Numbered from the stretch's first letter, positions 37,935-47,525 are shown. The stretch is DNA of 64,000 nt from Aeromonas rivipollensis (GCF_037811135.1 NZ_CP149130.1:571001-635000); one strand, 5' to 3'. Program-made: numbers and translations. The notes: generated by a model from the sequence alone, not told the origin.

Positions 37935-39155
37935 ATGGCTGCGTTCGAATACAAGGCCCTCGACCCCAGAGGCAGACAGAAGTCCGGGGTGATGGAGGGG
38001 GACTCCGCCCGTCAGGTGCGCCAGCTGCTGCGCGAGCAGGGGCTGACTCCCCTCGAGGTGAACGAGACCACCGAGAAGGCGAAGCGGGAGGCCAATCGCT
38101 TCGTGCTGTTTCGCCGTGGCGCCTCCACCTCCGAGCTGGCCCTCATCACCCGCCAGCTGGCGACCCTGGTGGGCGCCGGGCTGACCATCGAAGAGGCCCT
38201 CAAGGCGGTGGCCGAGCAGTGCGAGAAGGCTCACCTGCGTAGCCTGGTGGCCACGGTGCGCAGCAAGGTGGTAGAAGGTTACTCGCTGGCCGATTCGCTG
38301 GGCGCCTTCCCCCATGTGTTCGATCAGCTGTTTCGCTCCATGGTGGCGGCCGGCGAGAAGTCCGGTCACCTGGAGAAGGTGCTCAACCGCCTCGCCGACT
38401 ACACCGAGCAGCGCCAGCACATGCGCACCAAGCTGCTGCAGGCGATGATCTACCCCATAGTCCTCACCCTGGTGGCCGTGGGCGTCATCTCCATACTGCT
38501 CACCGCAGTGGTGCCCAAGGTGGTGGCCCAGTTCGAACACATGGGCCAGCAACTGCCCGCCACCACCCGCTTCCTCATCGGTACCAGCGAGTTGATGCAG
38601 CACTACGGCCTCTGGTTCCTGTTGCTGCTGCTGGTGGGCGGTTTTGTCTGGCGCTGGTGGCTCACGGATGCCGGACGGCGCCGCCACTGGCATCAGGTGG
38701 TGCTGCGCCTGCCGGTCATCGGCCGGGTCAGCCGCGGCCTCAACACCGCCCGTTTCGCCCGCACCCTGAGCATCCTCAACGCCAGCGCGGTGCCGCTGCT
38801 GGAGGGGATGAAGATCTCGGGGGAGGTGCTCTCCAACGACTTTGCCCGTCACCGCATCGGCGAGGCGACCGAGCGGGTGCGGGAGGGGACCAGCCTGCGC
38901 AAGGCACTGGATGAAACCAAGATTTTTCCGCCCATGATGCTGCACATGATCGCCTCCGGTGAGCAGAGCGGCGAGCTCGACAGCATGCTGGAGCGGGCGG
39001 CGGACAACCAGGACAGGGAGTTCGAAACCCAGGTGAACATCGCCCTCGGGGTGTTCGAGCCCATGCTGGTGGTCTCCATGGCCGGGGTGGTGCTCTTTAT
39101 CGTGATGTCGATCCTGCAGCCGATCCTGGAGCTCAACAACATGGTGAATTTATAA
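37935..39155 (+). CDS. exeF: type II secretion platform protein ExeF (GspF)
   Basis: The protein is 406 residues. It has two GspF cytoplasmic helical domains (about 70-190 and 275-395), each beginning with a TRQLATLVGAGL-like or ARTLSILNASAVPL-like motif. Membrane segments are near 170-190, 220-240 and 375-398. It forms the core of the inner-membrane platform that contacts ExeE. The start is one base after the exeE stop. Confidence 0.96.
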   Translation: MAAFEYKALDPRGRQKSGVMEGDSARQVRQLLREQGLTPLEVNETTEKAKREANRFVLFRRGASTSELALITRQLATLVGAGLTIEEALKAVAEQCEKAHLRSLVATVRSKVVEGYSLADSLGAFPHVFDQLFRSMVAAGEKSGHLEKVLNRLADYTEQRQHMRTKLLQAMIYPIVLTLVAVGVISILLTAVVPKVVAQFEHMGQQLPATTRFLIGTSELMQHYGLWFLLLLLVGGFVWRWWLTDAGRRRHWHQVVLRLPVIGRVSRGLNTARFARTLSILNASAVPLLEGMKISGEVLSNDFARHRIGEATERVREGTSLRKALDETKIFPPMMLHMIASGEQSGELDSMLERAADNQDREFETQVNIALGVFEPMLVVSMAGVVLFIVMSILQPILELNNMVNL

Positions 39156-39288
39156 GGTTCGGGTCTCTGGATAGGCTTCGTTATTCGAACCCGTAGGTTT
39201 GATTAGCCGGCAGGCGTAATCGAACGATCGCGGTTTAACAATCAATCGTTGGTGGTTCATGCCATCTCATTTCGTTAGGGAGTCAGTC
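39156..39288 (+). promoter_or_regulatory. structured gap between exeF and exeG
   Basis: Two inverted repeats are visible: GGTTCG (39156-39161) with CGAACC (39186-39191), and AACGAT (39223-39228) with ATCGTT (39245-39250). No open frame is credible. Possible roles are an RNA processing or stability element, or an internal promoter for exeG. Confidence 0.4.
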
Positions 39289-39720
39289 ATGCAAAAGCGT
39301 CGTCAATCCGGTTTCACCCTGCTGGAAGTCATGGTGGTCATCGTGATCCTGGGGATCCTGGCCAGCCTGGTGGTGCCCAATCTGATGGGCAACAAGGAGA
39401 AGGCGGATCAACAGAAAGCGGTCTCCGACATAGTGGCGCTGGAAAACGCCCTCGACATGTACAAGCTGGACAACAACCGCTACCCGACCACCGAGCAGGG
39501 GCTGGATGCCCTGGTCAACAAGCCGACAGCGTCGCCCGAGCCACGCAGCTACCGGGAAGGGGGCTACATCAAGCGCCTGCCGCAGGATCCCTGGGGCAAC
39601 CAGTACCAGCTGTTGAGCCCGGGCCAGTTCGGCAAGATCGACATCTTCAGCATGGGGCTGGACGGCGAAGCCGGGACGGATGACGACATCGGCAACTGGA
39701 ACCTGAAGGACTTCCAATAA
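39289..39720 (+). CDS. exeG: major pseudopilin ExeG (GspG)
   Basis: The protein is 143 residues. The class III leader MQKRRQSG is cut before FTLLEVMVVIVILG, with Glu5 of the mature protein present. The mature protein has the C-terminal calcium-binding loop of GspG (MGLDGEAGTDDDIGNW). AGGGAG lies just before ATG 39289. A 133-base gap with inverted repeats separates it from exeF, larger than most other junctions in the operon. That may allow separate control of this most abundant subunit. Confidence 0.97.
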   Translation: MQKRRQSGFTLLEVMVVIVILGILASLVVPNLMGNKEKADQQKAVSDIVALENALDMYKLDNNRYPTTEQGLDALVNKPTASPEPRSYREGGYIKRLPQDPWGNQYQLLSPGQFGKIDIFSMGLDGEAGTDDDIGNWNLKDFQ

Positions 39721-39755
39721 GTGTCTGAGCGCCCGCTGAACCGGATCCTGTGCCC

Positions 39756-40307
39756 ATGAGACGCCATCGTCAGGCGGGTTTCACCCTGCTGGAGGTGTTG
39801 CTGGTCGCCATGTTGATGGGACTGGTGGCCACCGCCGTCGTCCTCAGCATGGGGGGGGCCCGGGGGGACAGGGAGCTCGACAAGCAGGCGCGTCGTCTCA
39901 TGGCGACCCTGCAACAGGCGCAGGAGTATTCGGTGATGGATGGCCGGCTGCTGGGCCTGCGCATCGAGGAGAACGGCTGGCAGTTCATGTCCCGAGCGGC
40001 CAAGGATCGAAAATGGCAGGCACTGACCGGCGACAAGCTGCTGGGGCCTGTGCAACTGCCGGAGGGGATCACCCTGGCCGTCGAGCTGGAGGGGTTCAGC
40101 TGGCGCACCGAGTCGGACGAAAAGAGCGAGCAGGGCCGCGACGAGAAGGAGCGCACGCCCCAGATCTTCATCTTTCCGGGGGGAGAACTCACCCCCTTCG
40201 TGCTGACCCTGAGCCAGCAGGACGAGGATCTGAGCTACCTGCGTACCCTCAAGGGGGACGAGTTCGGTCGCCTCTCCCTGCAAGAAGACGAAGAGGAAGA
40301 AGAGTGA
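39756..40307 (+). CDS. exeH: minor pseudopilin ExeH (GspH)
   Basis: The protein is 183 residues. Leader MRRHRQAG is followed by FTLLEVLLVAMLMGLVATAVV with mature Glu5. The rest matches GspH (EYSVMDGRLLGLRIEENGWQF). It ends in a run of acidic residues (EDEEEEE). ATG 39756 is used; GTG 39750 would add two residues. The stop overlaps exeI by 4 bases. Confidence 0.95.
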   Translation: MRRHRQAGFTLLEVLLVAMLMGLVATAVVLSMGGARGDRELDKQARRLMATLQQAQEYSVMDGRLLGLRIEENGWQFMSRAAKDRKWQALTGDKLLGPVQLPEGITLAVELEGFSWRTESDEKSEQGRDEKERTPQIFIFPGGELTPFVLTLSQQDEDLSYLRTLKGDEFGRLSLQEDEEEEE

Positions 40308-40723
40308 CGGGCACCAGCGCAGGCGGCGAGGGAGTTCGTAGCGTCACCCCGGCGGGCGGGCCCGCCAGGGCGCGCGGCATGACGCTGCTGGAGGTCATGG
40401 TGGCGCTGGCGGTATTTGCCATCGCCGGCCTTGCCGTGATGAAAACCGCCAGCGAGCACCTCTCCGGCCTCAACTACCTGGAGCAGAAGACCCTGGCGAC
40501 CTGGGTGGTGGAAAACCAGCTGGTGCAGCAGAAGCTCGAGGGCAAGTGGCCGGGAGACAGCTGGGTGGAAGGGGACGAGGAGATGGCCGGGCAGACCTGG
40601 TACTGGCGCTATCGTGGCGTCGCCACCAGCGACAGCAACTTCAAGGCCCTGGATGTGGAGGTGCGCACCGCACCCAAGGCAGAGAGCCCGGTGGCCATGA
40701 TGCGGACCTATATCAGCCGATGA
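40304..40723 (+). CDS. exeI: minor pseudopilin ExeI (GspI)
   Basis: The protein is 139 residues from GTG 40304. The prepilin cut is before [17 protein letters not shown], so the start must be upstream of the in-frame ATG at 40378. GTG 40304 is the only good candidate, preceded by GAGGAAGA and overlapping the exeH stop by 4 bases. That gives an unusually long leader of about 25 residues. ExeI is the core of the pseudopilus tip complex with ExeJ and ExeK. Confidence 0.93.
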   Translation: MTGTSAGGEGVRSVTPAGGPARARGMTLLEVMVALAVFAIAGLAVMKTASEHLSGLNYLEQKTLATWVVENQLVQQKLEGKWPGDSWVEGDEEMAGQTWYWRYRGVATSDSNFKALDVEVRTAPKAESPVAMMRTYISR

Positions 40724-41439
40724 TCCCGAGCAACAGCCGTCTTTCCCGCCACAGTGGCTTTACCCTGCTTGAGATGTTGCTGCGGCCATCGCCCATGTCG
40801 GTGACCTCAGGCCGACGCTCTGTCCGCCAGGCCGGCTTTACCCTGCTTGAGATGCTGGTGGCCATCGCCATCTTCGCCAGCCTCAGCATGGGGGCCTATC
40901 AGGTGCTGCAGGGGGTGCTCACCAGCGACGAGGTGGCCAAGCGCAAGGAGGTTCGCCTCTCCGAGCTGCAGATCGCCTTCAACCTGCTGGAGCGGGACAT
41001 CACCCAGATGGTGCCGCGCAGCGGCCGCATCGACGGCGAGAACAACAAGGTGCTGCTGGCGGCCTCCCGCTTCGGCCAGCAGAGCGATGACTGGGGCATG
41101 GCCTTCATCCGTGGCGGCTGGCTCAATCCGGACGGCATGCTGCCGCGATCCGGCTTGCAGCGGGTGGGCTGGCGACTCAAGGATCAGACCCTGGAGCGGC
41201 TGAGCTACCTCTATCCGGATCCCGCGATCGGCACAGAGCCGCGTATTCAGCCGGTGCTGACCGGGGTGACGGCCCTGCGGCTCTATTTCTACGACAAGGG
41301 CATGTGGAAGGAGGAGTGGACCCAGCGCGACCTGCTGCCCTATGGGCTGGCGGTGGAGCTGGATCTGGCGGATTACGGCACCATTCGTCGCCAGTTCCTG
41401 ATCGGGGCCGGTGGCCAGAGGGCTGAAAATGGTAATTGA
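40720..41439 (+). CDS. exeJ: minor pseudopilin ExeJ (GspJ) with duplicated prepilin leader
   Basis: The open frame from ATG 40720 (overlapping the exeI stop by 4 bases) gives 239 residues and contains two prepilin cleavage motifs, SGFTLLEML at 12-20 and AGFTLLEML at 38-46. Only the second is followed by a proper hydrophobic helix ([17 protein letters not shown]). The first runs into RPSPMS. ATG 40795 would give a standard 214-residue ExeJ with a 14-residue leader. Which start is used is not clear: coupling favours 40720 and domain structure favours 40795. The remainder is typical GspJ ([12 protein letters not shown]). The C-terminal codons are repeated downstream. Confidence 0.9.
   Translation: MIPSNSRLSRHSGFTLLEMLLRPSPMSVTSGRRSVRQAGFTLLEMLVAIAIFASLSMGAYQVLQGVLTSDEVAKRKEVRLSELQIAFNLLERDITQMVPRSGRIDGENNKVLLAASRFGQQSDDWGMAFIRGGWLNPDGMLPRSGLQRVGWRLKDQTLERLSYLYPDPAIGTEPRIQPVLTGVTALRLYFYDKGMWKEEWTQRDLLPYGLAVELDLADYGTIRRQFLIGAGGQRAENGN
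40747..40793 (+). repeat. tandem duplicate of the exeJ leader, copy 1 (decayed)
   Basis: Matches 40825-40869 with an offset of 78 bases, including 21 identical bases over the FTLLEM codons and a shared GGCCATCGCC. A two-base insertion after the ATG-TTG codons shifts the frame, which destroys the hydrophobic helix in this copy. Confidence 0.85.
40825..40869 (+). repeat. tandem duplicate of the exeJ leader, copy 2 (functional)
   Basis: This is the partner of 40747-40793. It encodes the intact prepilin motif and the start of the membrane helix. Confidence 0.85.
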
Positions 41440-41443
41440 TCGT
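41371..41443 (+). repeat. exeJ 3'/exeK 5' junction repeat, copy 1
   Basis: Encodes the true C-terminus of ExeJ ([15 protein letters not shown] to ENGN and stop) and then an ATG followed by VIDRR codons that resemble an exeK start. It is repeated 97-100 bases downstream. Confidence 0.88.
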
Positions 41444-41467
41444 CGTATCTCCCTGCTCGACATGGAA

Positions 41468-41543
41468 GATAACGGTACCCTTCGTCGTCGCCAGTTCCTG
41501 ATCGGGGCCGGCGGCCAGAGGGCAGAGAATGGCAGCTGATCGC
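41468..41543 (+). repeat. exeJ 3'/exeK 5' junction repeat, copy 2
   Basis: Encodes [16 protein letters not shown] to ENGS and stop in one frame, and the real exeK start (ATG 41529, AADRR) in another. It differs from copy 1 by a CGT insertion and scattered substitutions. The two copies leave a 36-codon mini-ORF at 41429-41539 that starts at the relic exeK ATG and ends inside exeK. Confidence 0.88.
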
Positions 41544-42539
41544 CGCACTAGCCCCGGCCGGCAAGGGGGCATGGCCCTGCTGGTGGTGCTGCTCATTCTG
41601 TCGGTGATGGTGATCATCGCCAGCAACATGAGCGGCCGGTTGCAGCTGGAGCTGCGCCGGACCAGCAACCTCACCATGGGCAAGCAGGCCTGGTGGTATG
41701 CCATGTCGGCGGAGGCACTGGTGATCAAGGTGCTCAACCAGGACTTCAAGGATGACCCCGATGTGGTCAGCCTGGGCCAGAACTGGGCACGGCAGGATGC
41801 CGTCTTCCCGGTGGACGACGGCACCCTGTCCGGGCGGGTGCGGGATCTGCAATCCTGCTTCAACCTCAACAGCCTGAGCCTGGCCCTGAAAGAGGGTGAG
41901 AGCGGCGATGATCTCGATGCGCAGCCCTATCAGTTCAAGGCGTTCCGGGCACTGCTCGAGGCGCTGGAGGTGGATGAGTACGAGGCTGTGCAGCTCACCG
42001 ACGCCATCCGCGACTGGACCGACAAGAATACCCAGCTGGTCTCGAGCAACGGGGCCGAGGATGCCTATTACGAGGGGCTCAATCCCCCCTATCTGGTGGC
42101 GAACCAGTGGTTGCTGGGCACGGACGAATTGCGGGCCCTGCGCGGTGTGAGCAGCGAGCTCTACGCCCGGCTCGCCCCCTATGTGTGCACCCTGCCAAGC
42201 GACAAGCTGGTGGTGAACATCAACACCATCAAGCCGGAGCAGGCGGCCCTGCTGGTGGGGCTCTATCAGGGCAAGATAGGGCTGGACGACGCCAAGCGGG
42301 TACTGACCAACCGCCCCAAGAAGGGGTGGAAGGAGAAGAAGGAGATGACGGATGAGCTGTCGGTACAACCCGGCAGCATCACGGGGCTGGACGGCGCGCT
42401 GGACATCAAGAGCAGCTTCTTCGAGGCCCGTCTGCTGGCCGAGGTGGGTGATGTGCGGGCCCGGCTGGAGACCGTCTTCCAGCGCGGCAAGGACAACAAG
42501 CTGGTGATGCTGCGCCGTCTGAACGACGGTGCCGAATAA
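41529..42539 (+). CDS. exeK: minor pseudopilin ExeK (GspK)
   Basis: The protein is 336 residues, the large pseudopilin that caps the tip. The leader [14 protein letters not shown] is cut before [15 protein letters not shown]. The usual Glu5 is replaced by a valine, as in other GspK proteins. The inserted alpha domain is at about 65-230, with two-part calcium-binding GspK regions. The start region is a tandem copy of upstream sequence. Confidence 0.95.
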   Translation: MAADRRTSPGRQGGMALLVVLLILSVMVIIASNMSGRLQLELRRTSNLTMGKQAWWYAMSAEALVIKVLNQDFKDDPDVVSLGQNWARQDAVFPVDDGTLSGRVRDLQSCFNLNSLSLALKEGESGDDLDAQPYQFKAFRALLEALEVDEYEAVQLTDAIRDWTDKNTQLVSSNGAEDAYYEGLNPPYLVANQWLLGTDELRALRGVSSELYARLAPYVCTLPSDKLVVNINTIKPEQAALLVGLYQGKIGLDDAKRVLTNRPKKGWKEKKEMTDELSVQPGSITGLDGALDIKSSFFEARLLAEVGDVRARLETVFQRGKDNKLVMLRRLNDGAE

Positions 42540-42655
42540 CAGGGAGATGGCAGGCCTCTGGCCCCCTCTGTCCCGCCCCTTATCTGGACTGCAGCCGACG
42601 GCTGCGGCCCCGCCCATCGACGAGGATGCTGGCGGGCATGGCAGGAGAATTATTT

Positions 42656-43840
42656 GTGAGCGAGAGTCTGGTCATCCGTCTGGGGACCAATGCGCAGCAG
42701 CCGGTGCAATGGCTGGTGTGGTCGACGCAGGAGCAGGAGATCATCGCCTCCGGCACCCTGGCCTCGGCCCATGCCCTGGGTGAGCTGCAGGAGCGTGCCG
42801 GTGGCCGCCCCGTGGTGACCCTAGTGCCCGGCAGCGATCTCATCTTCCGGCGGGTCAGCCTGCCGGGCAAGTACAGCCGTCAGGCCGCGGCGGCGTTGCC
42901 CTATCTGCTCGAGGAGCAGATCGCCTCCGACGTGGACGAGCTGCATCTGGTGGTGCTGGGTCATCAGGGACAGGATGTGGATCTGATGGCGGTGGACAAG
43001 GCGAAGATGCAGGAGTGGCTGGCGTGGCTGCAGCAGGCGGGGCTCAAGACCCTGCAACTGCTGCCGGACGTGCTGGCCCTGCCGCCCGCCGCCGAGGGGT
43101 GGTCTGCATTGCAACTCGGCGCCGAGTGGCTGATCCGCCAGGACCCCGTCCAGGGGATCGTCGCCGACGAGCCGCTGCTGGCCATGCTGCTGGCGGCCCA
43201 GCCCGAACCCGTCACCATCCATAGCCATACCCCGGCTCCCGCCATCGCGGCCGCCAACTGGCAGGCGGCGGATCCCGAGTTGCCCATGCTGCTGCTGGCG
43301 AAGGGAGCGCTGACCTGCCAGGCGAACCTGTTGCAGGGGCCCTATCGACCCCAGACCGAATACGGCCGTTACTGGCTGCAGTGGCGCAAGGTGGCGGTGC
43401 TGGCGGGGATACTGCTGCTGGTCGCCCTGGCCCAGCGCGGGGTGCAGCTCTATCAACTAGCTGAGCAGGACAAGGCCCTCAAGGCCGAGATCCGGCAGGT
43501 CTATACCCGGATCTTCCCGGGGGAGACCCGCATCGTCAACGTCCGCAGCCAGATGAGCCAGCACCTCAAGTCCCTGGGGCAGGCCCCGCAGGGTGGGGTT
43601 CTGCTGCTGCTGACCGAGCTGGCGCCGGTGTTTGCCGAGGTGCCCGGTCTCAAGCCTGAAGTGCTGCGCTTCGACGCGGCCAGGGGCGAGCTCAGGTTGC
43701 AGGTCACGGCCCCCGGTTTCACCGAGATCGAGCGTTTTCGCGAGCTGGCGGGCAAGCGCTTCGAGGTGCAACAGGGTGAGGTGCGAAGCACAGAGGGCAA
43801 GGTGGAAGGGGCGCTGGTGCTGAAGGGGAAATCATCATGA
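42656..43840 (+). CDS. exeL: type II secretion platform protein ExeL (GspL)
   Basis: The protein is 394 residues from GTG 42656, preceded by AGGAG at good spacing. A frame to 42626 exists without support. The N-terminal cytoplasmic domain (about 1-235) has the actin-like fold that recruits ExeE. One membrane segment spans about 245-262 ([14 protein letters not shown]). The periplasmic ferredoxin-like domain follows. It overlaps exeM by 4 bases. Confidence 0.93.
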   Translation: MSESLVIRLGTNAQQPVQWLVWSTQEQEIIASGTLASAHALGELQERAGGRPVVTLVPGSDLIFRRVSLPGKYSRQAAAALPYLLEEQIASDVDELHLVVLGHQGQDVDLMAVDKAKMQEWLAWLQQAGLKTLQLLPDVLALPPAAEGWSALQLGAEWLIRQDPVQGIVADEPLLAMLLAAQPEPVTIHSHTPAPAIAAANWQAADPELPMLLLAKGALTCQANLLQGPYRPQTEYGRYWLQWRKVAVLAGILLLVALAQRGVQLYQLAEQDKALKAEIRQVYTRIFPGETRIVNVRSQMSQHLKSLGQAPQGGVLLLLTELAPVFAEVPGLKPEVLRFDAARGELRLQVTAPGFTEIERFRELAGKRFEVQQGEVRSTEGKVEGALVLKGKSS

Positions 43841-44328
43841 TGGACAAACTGCAAGGCTGGTGGCGTGGCATCAGTCCCCGCGAGCAGCGGCTGGTGGCGG
43901 TAGGGGGTTGTGCCTTGCTGATCGGGCTCTGCTACTGGGTCATCTGGCAACCCGTCGCCAATCGCATCGACGAGCGGCAGCGGCAGGTGGTCAACCAGCA
44001 GCAGACGCTCGCCTGGTTGAAAGAGAAGGGGCAGGAGGTGCTGGCGATGCAGGGGGGGCAAGGCCGCCAGATCGACACCAGCGGTACCCTGGACGGGGTG
44101 GTGAACCGCACCGCCTTCAACCAGAAGATCAAGATAGCCCGGCTGCAACCCCAGGGGCAGGAGCTGCAGGTGTGGATAGACACAGTCCCGTTCGAGGATC
44201 TGCTGCTCTGGCTCGCGACCCTCTCCGATCAGTACGGAGTCCAGGTGCAGATCATTGAGGTGGCCCGGGAGGGGCTGGCGCCCGGCCTGGTCAAGGTCAG
44301 GCGTTTGCAGTTGAGCCGTCCCCAATGA
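43837..44328 (+). CDS. exeM: type II secretion platform protein ExeM (GspM)
   Basis: The protein is 163 residues with a membrane segment at about 20-37 after the SPREQRL motif. A periplasmic coiled coil (about 45-70) precedes a ferredoxin-like domain. It pairs with ExeL, to which it is translationally coupled by the overlap. Confidence 0.94.
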   Translation: MMDKLQGWWRGISPREQRLVAVGGCALLIGLCYWVIWQPVANRIDERQRQVVNQQQTLAWLKEKGQEVLAMQGGQGRQIDTSGTLDGVVNRTAFNQKIKIARLQPQGQELQVWIDTVPFEDLLLWLATLSDQYGVQVQIIEVAREGLAPGLVKVRRLQLSRPQ

Positions 44329-44425
44329 CACCAAAAGTACCGAGTGCCGTCCGGTTTTTGGCATGGCGCTCAGTGTTGGCTCCTGGCTTGGCCCGGGCCG
44401 GATCCTTGCAGTCGAGTCCTGTTCT

Positions 44426-45184
44426 ATGAAACAAAAAGTCCTGATCGCCGCCCTGTTTCTGGTGGCCTATCTCGGTTTCCTGCTGGTGACGTTGCCCGCC
44501 ACCCTGGTGGTTCGCCATCTGCCACTGCCCCCCAACCTGGTGCAGCTGGAGGGGGTGAGCGGTACCCTCTGGAGTGGCCAGATTGCCCGGCTGCAATATG
44601 CCAGCGAGTCCCTGACCCAACTGCGCTGGGAGCTCGACGGCTGGTCGCTGCTGCGTCTGGCTCCCGAGGTGTCGGTGCGTTTCGGCGACCGCGCCGGCCT
44701 CAACGGTCAGGGGGTGATCGGCTGGAATGGCGCCGCCTTCGGTCGTGACATCACCCTGAACGCCCCCGCTCCCTGGCTGCTGGCGCGGGTGCCCACACGC
44801 CTGCCCTTCCCCCTGACGGCGGCGGGTCAGCTGCAACTCAAGGTCGATCAGTTCGCCCAGGGCAAGCCCTGGTGTGAGGAGCTCTATGGCAACCTCAACT
44901 GGTATGACGCCCAGGCCGATACCCCGGCGGGCAAGCTGCTGCTGGGGGATCCCGAGCTCAAGCTGACCTGTCTCGATTCCCGTCTGGTGGCTGAGCTCAA
45001 GCAGGGCTCCGAGGCGGTGCAGGTGCAGGGCAAGCTGGAGTTGCAGGCCAATCGCCAGTATCTGTTCCAGGGCACCCTCAAGCCAGGCCCGGCACTGCCG
45101 GATCAGATGAAGCAGGGGCTGCCCTTCCTCGGTCAACCCGACGGTCAGGGCCGCTTCCCGCTGCGCTATCAGGGCAGGATCTGA
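44426..45184 (+). CDS. exeN: type II secretion protein ExeN (GspN)
   Basis: The protein is 252 residues. The N-terminal membrane anchor is at about 5-24. The rest is predicted periplasmic beta-rich GspN sequence (LEGVSGTLWSGQI; WELDGWSLLRLAPE; GNLNWYDAQADTPAG). ExeN is present only in some T2SS and is not always essential. The start is ATG 44426 because the membrane segment follows it; a frame to 44363 is possible. It lies 97 bases after exeM and ends the operon. Confidence 0.92.
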   Translation: MKQKVLIAALFLVAYLGFLLVTLPATLVVRHLPLPPNLVQLEGVSGTLWSGQIARLQYASESLTQLRWELDGWSLLRLAPEVSVRFGDRAGLNGQGVIGWNGAAFGRDITLNAPAPWLLARVPTRLPFPLTAAGQLQLKVDQFAQGKPWCEELYGNLNWYDAQADTPAGKLLLGDPELKLTCLDSRLVAELKQGSEAVQVQGKLELQANRQYLFQGTLKPGPALPDQMKQGLPFLGQPDGQGRFPLRYQGRI

Positions 45185-45201
45185 GGGCGCTGTTCTTGGC
45201 A

Positions 45202-45231
45202 GACCACACCCCGCTTCGGCGGGGTGTGGTC
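45202..45231. terminator. strong hairpin between exeN and the luxR gene
   Basis: A 13-base perfect stem with a TTCG loop sits between convergent exeN and luxR. There is no T tract on either side, so it may act as a 3' stabilising structure or a weak terminator. Confidence 0.6.
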
Positions 45232-45232
45232 G

Positions 45233-46114
45233 TTATGGGGCGGGCGTCTCTGGTACGCCGCTCAGTGGCCTGGTGATGAGGTGGTTCAGAAAGAGGCTGA
45301 ACAGCTCGGCCCGGGAGCCGAGGCGCAGCTTGCCGTAGAGGTGCTTGCGGTGATTCTTCACTGTGCCGCCGCCGATGCCGAGTTCGGCGGCGATGGCTTC
45401 GGTATCCAGCCCCTGCAGCAGCAGGCTCGCCACCTGCCGCTCCCGGCGGGTGAGCCTGTCTCCGCCCACGCTGGTCATCGCCTGCTCCACCGCGGTCTTG
45501 AGGCTGGCGCCGTCCAGGCTTGCCGGTGCGCCGGGCATCGCACTCTTCGCAGCACCATCAGTGGTTCTCGTCGCCGCGCTCTGGGCCAGCAGCGGCTGGC
45601 TCTGGCGCCACTGCTGGCGGCACAGGGAATGCACCAGAGGGAACAAGGCTTCCAGCCTGGCGCGCTCCTTTGGGCGAAGGCTCTGGCGCTTGTCTAGGCG
45701 TCCCAGAAACAGCATCAGGGTGAAACCGTCGCGCACCGGCAGGATCAGCCCCACCTCCTCCTGCCAGCCGGTGGCCTGATAGAAGTGGTGGCGGTATTCG
45801 GGGTCGAGTCGCCCCTTCGACACCTGCGCCAGGGTCCAGACCCCGGCCTCCAGACCCTGTTCCAGCGCCTGCATAAAGGGATCCTGACTGAAGTGGCTGG
45901 TGAGGTAGCGATCGAACAGCAGGGCCCGCTGGTGGCTCAGGTTGTCGTAGAGATAGAGGGGGCGCGGCCCCACCCCGAGCAACAGGGCGCAGTCGAACGC
46001 CACCTGCTGCTGGATGAGGCGCACCAGGGCCGCCGCAAAGGCCGGGCTGTGCAGGGCATCGACGGCGGTGGTCAGGCTCTGGGTCAGCGAGTCTGTGGCG
46101 AGGGACTGGCTCAT
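45233..46114 (-). CDS. LuxR-type HTH transcriptional regulator
   Basis: The protein is 293 residues from ATG 46114. A frame to 46351 runs back through the tyrS start and is unsupported. The C-terminal LuxR helix-turn-helix is complete (LTRRERQVASLLLQGLDTEAIAAELGIGGGTVKNHRKHLYGKL, about 225-270). The N-terminal 200 residues do not match an autoinducer-binding or receiver domain that I recognise. It is divergent from tyrS, with 145 bases between. Confidence 0.83.
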   Translation of the reverse strand: MSQSLATDSLTQSLTTAVDALHSPAFAAALVRLIQQQVAFDCALLLGVGPRPLYLYDNLSHQRALLFDRYLTSHFSQDPFMQALEQGLEAGVWTLAQVSKGRLDPEYRHHFYQATGWQEEVGLILPVRDGFTLMLFLGRLDKRQSLRPKERARLEALFPLVHSLCRQQWRQSQPLLAQSAATRTTDGAAKSAMPGAPASLDGASLKTAVEQAMTSVGGDRLTRRERQVASLLLQGLDTEAIAAELGIGGGTVKNHRKHLYGKLRLGSRAELFSLFLNHLITRPLSGVPETPAP

Positions 46115-46259
46115 GGCGACGGGCTCCGGGTGGCAGGGAGAGGCTCCCCGATATGGACGGGATGCTAGCACGAGAGTGGTAAAACTGTCCCCTGGGGGAC
46201 ATATCCGCCACCAGTCATAGGGGCGAGTATGGCAACTTTCCCCTGCTGTTGGAGACCCC

Positions 46260-47525
46260 ATGATCGACCCCCATTTGCTCACCGACCTGACCGAGCGTGG
46301 CCTGGTGGCCCAGATGTCCGACCCGGCGGCCCTGGCCGCCCACCTCGCCACGGCGCGTACCCTCTACTGCGGCTTCGATCCCACCGCCGGCAGCCTGCAC
46401 ATAGGCCACCTGGTGCCACTCCTGATGCTGCGCCGCTTCCAGCTGGCGGGCCACACCCCTGTGGCCCTGGTGGGCGGAGCCACCGGCCTCATAGGCGATC
46501 CCAGCTTCAAGGCGACCGAGCGCAGCCTCAACAGCGCCGACAGGGTGCAGGGCTGGGTGGCCAGCCTGTCGGCCCAGATCCGGGCGCTGCTGCCCGCGAG
46601 CGAGGGGCTGGCGGCCCCTGTGCTGGTCAACAACGCCGACTGGATGGGGCAGATGTCCGCCCTCGATTTTCTGCGGGACATCGGCAAGCACTTCTCGGTC
46701 AACGCCATGCTGGCCCGCGAATCGGTGCGCCAGCGGCTGGCCCGCCCGGATCAGGGCATCTCGTTCACCGAGTTCTCCTACGCCCTGCTGCAATCCCAGG
46801 ACTTCGCGGTGCTCAACCAGCGCCTCGGCTGCACCCTGCAGATCGGTGGCAACGATCAGTGGGGCAATATCACCAGCGGCATGGATCTCACTCGTCGCCT
46901 CCACCAGACCCAGGTTCATGGCATGACCCTGCCCCTCATCACCAAGGCCGATGGCACCAAGTTCGGCAAGACCGAGGGGGGCGCCATCTGGCTGGATCCG
47001 GCGCTCACCTCGCCCTACGCCTTCCATCAGTTCTGGCTCGGCACCGCGGACGAGGATGTCTACCGCTTCCTGCGCTACTACAGTTTTATGCCGCTCTCCG
47101 AGATCGCCGCGCTGGAGGCGGAAGATGCCCGGCGGCAGGGGCGCAAGCTGGCCCAGCAGGTGCTGGCGGACGAGCTGACGGAACTGGTGCACGGCAAGGG
47201 GGCGCTGGCGGCGGCGCGGCGCATCGGCGAACTGCTGTTCAGTGGCGACGTAGCCCGCCTTGGGGAGAGCGATCTCGCCCAGCTGGCCCAGGATGGCATG
47301 CCGAGCTGCCGTGTTGAGGAGCAAACGGATCTGGTGACCCTGCTGGTGGAGAGCGGTCTGGCGAACTCCAGGCGTATCGCCCGCGAGCTGCTGGGGGCGG
47401 GCGCCATCAGCCTCAACGGCGAGATCCGCCGGGAAGAGCAACTGACGGCGGCCGACCGCTTGTTCGGCCGCTACCTGCTGCTGCGCCGGGGCAAGAAGCA
47501 GTATCACCTGGTGATCTGCTCATGA
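46260..47525 (+). CDS. tyrS: tyrosyl-tRNA synthetase
   Basis: TyrS charges tRNA-Tyr. The protein is 421 residues. The class I HIGH motif is HIGH at 47-50, and KMSKS is represented by KFGKT at 234-238, as in E. coli. The C-terminal S4 domain ([21 protein letters not shown]) is present. All catalytic landmarks are intact. The gene is flanked by regulators rather than by pdxH or other usual neighbours. Whether this is the only tyrS cannot be told from the window. Confidence 0.95.
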   Translation: MIDPHLLTDLTERGLVAQMSDPAALAAHLATARTLYCGFDPTAGSLHIGHLVPLLMLRRFQLAGHTPVALVGGATGLIGDPSFKATERSLNSADRVQGWVASLSAQIRALLPASEGLAAPVLVNNADWMGQMSALDFLRDIGKHFSVNAMLARESVRQRLARPDQGISFTEFSYALLQSQDFAVLNQRLGCTLQIGGNDQWGNITSGMDLTRRLHQTQVHGMTLPLITKADGTKFGKTEGGAIWLDPALTSPYAFHQFWLGTADEDVYRFLRYYSFMPLSEIAALEAEDARRQGRKLAQQVLADELTELVHGKGALAAARRIGELLFSGDVARLGESDLAQLAQDGMPSCRVEEQTDLVTLLVESGLANSRRIARELLGAGAISLNGEIRREEQLTAADRLFGRYLLLRRGKKQYHLVICS

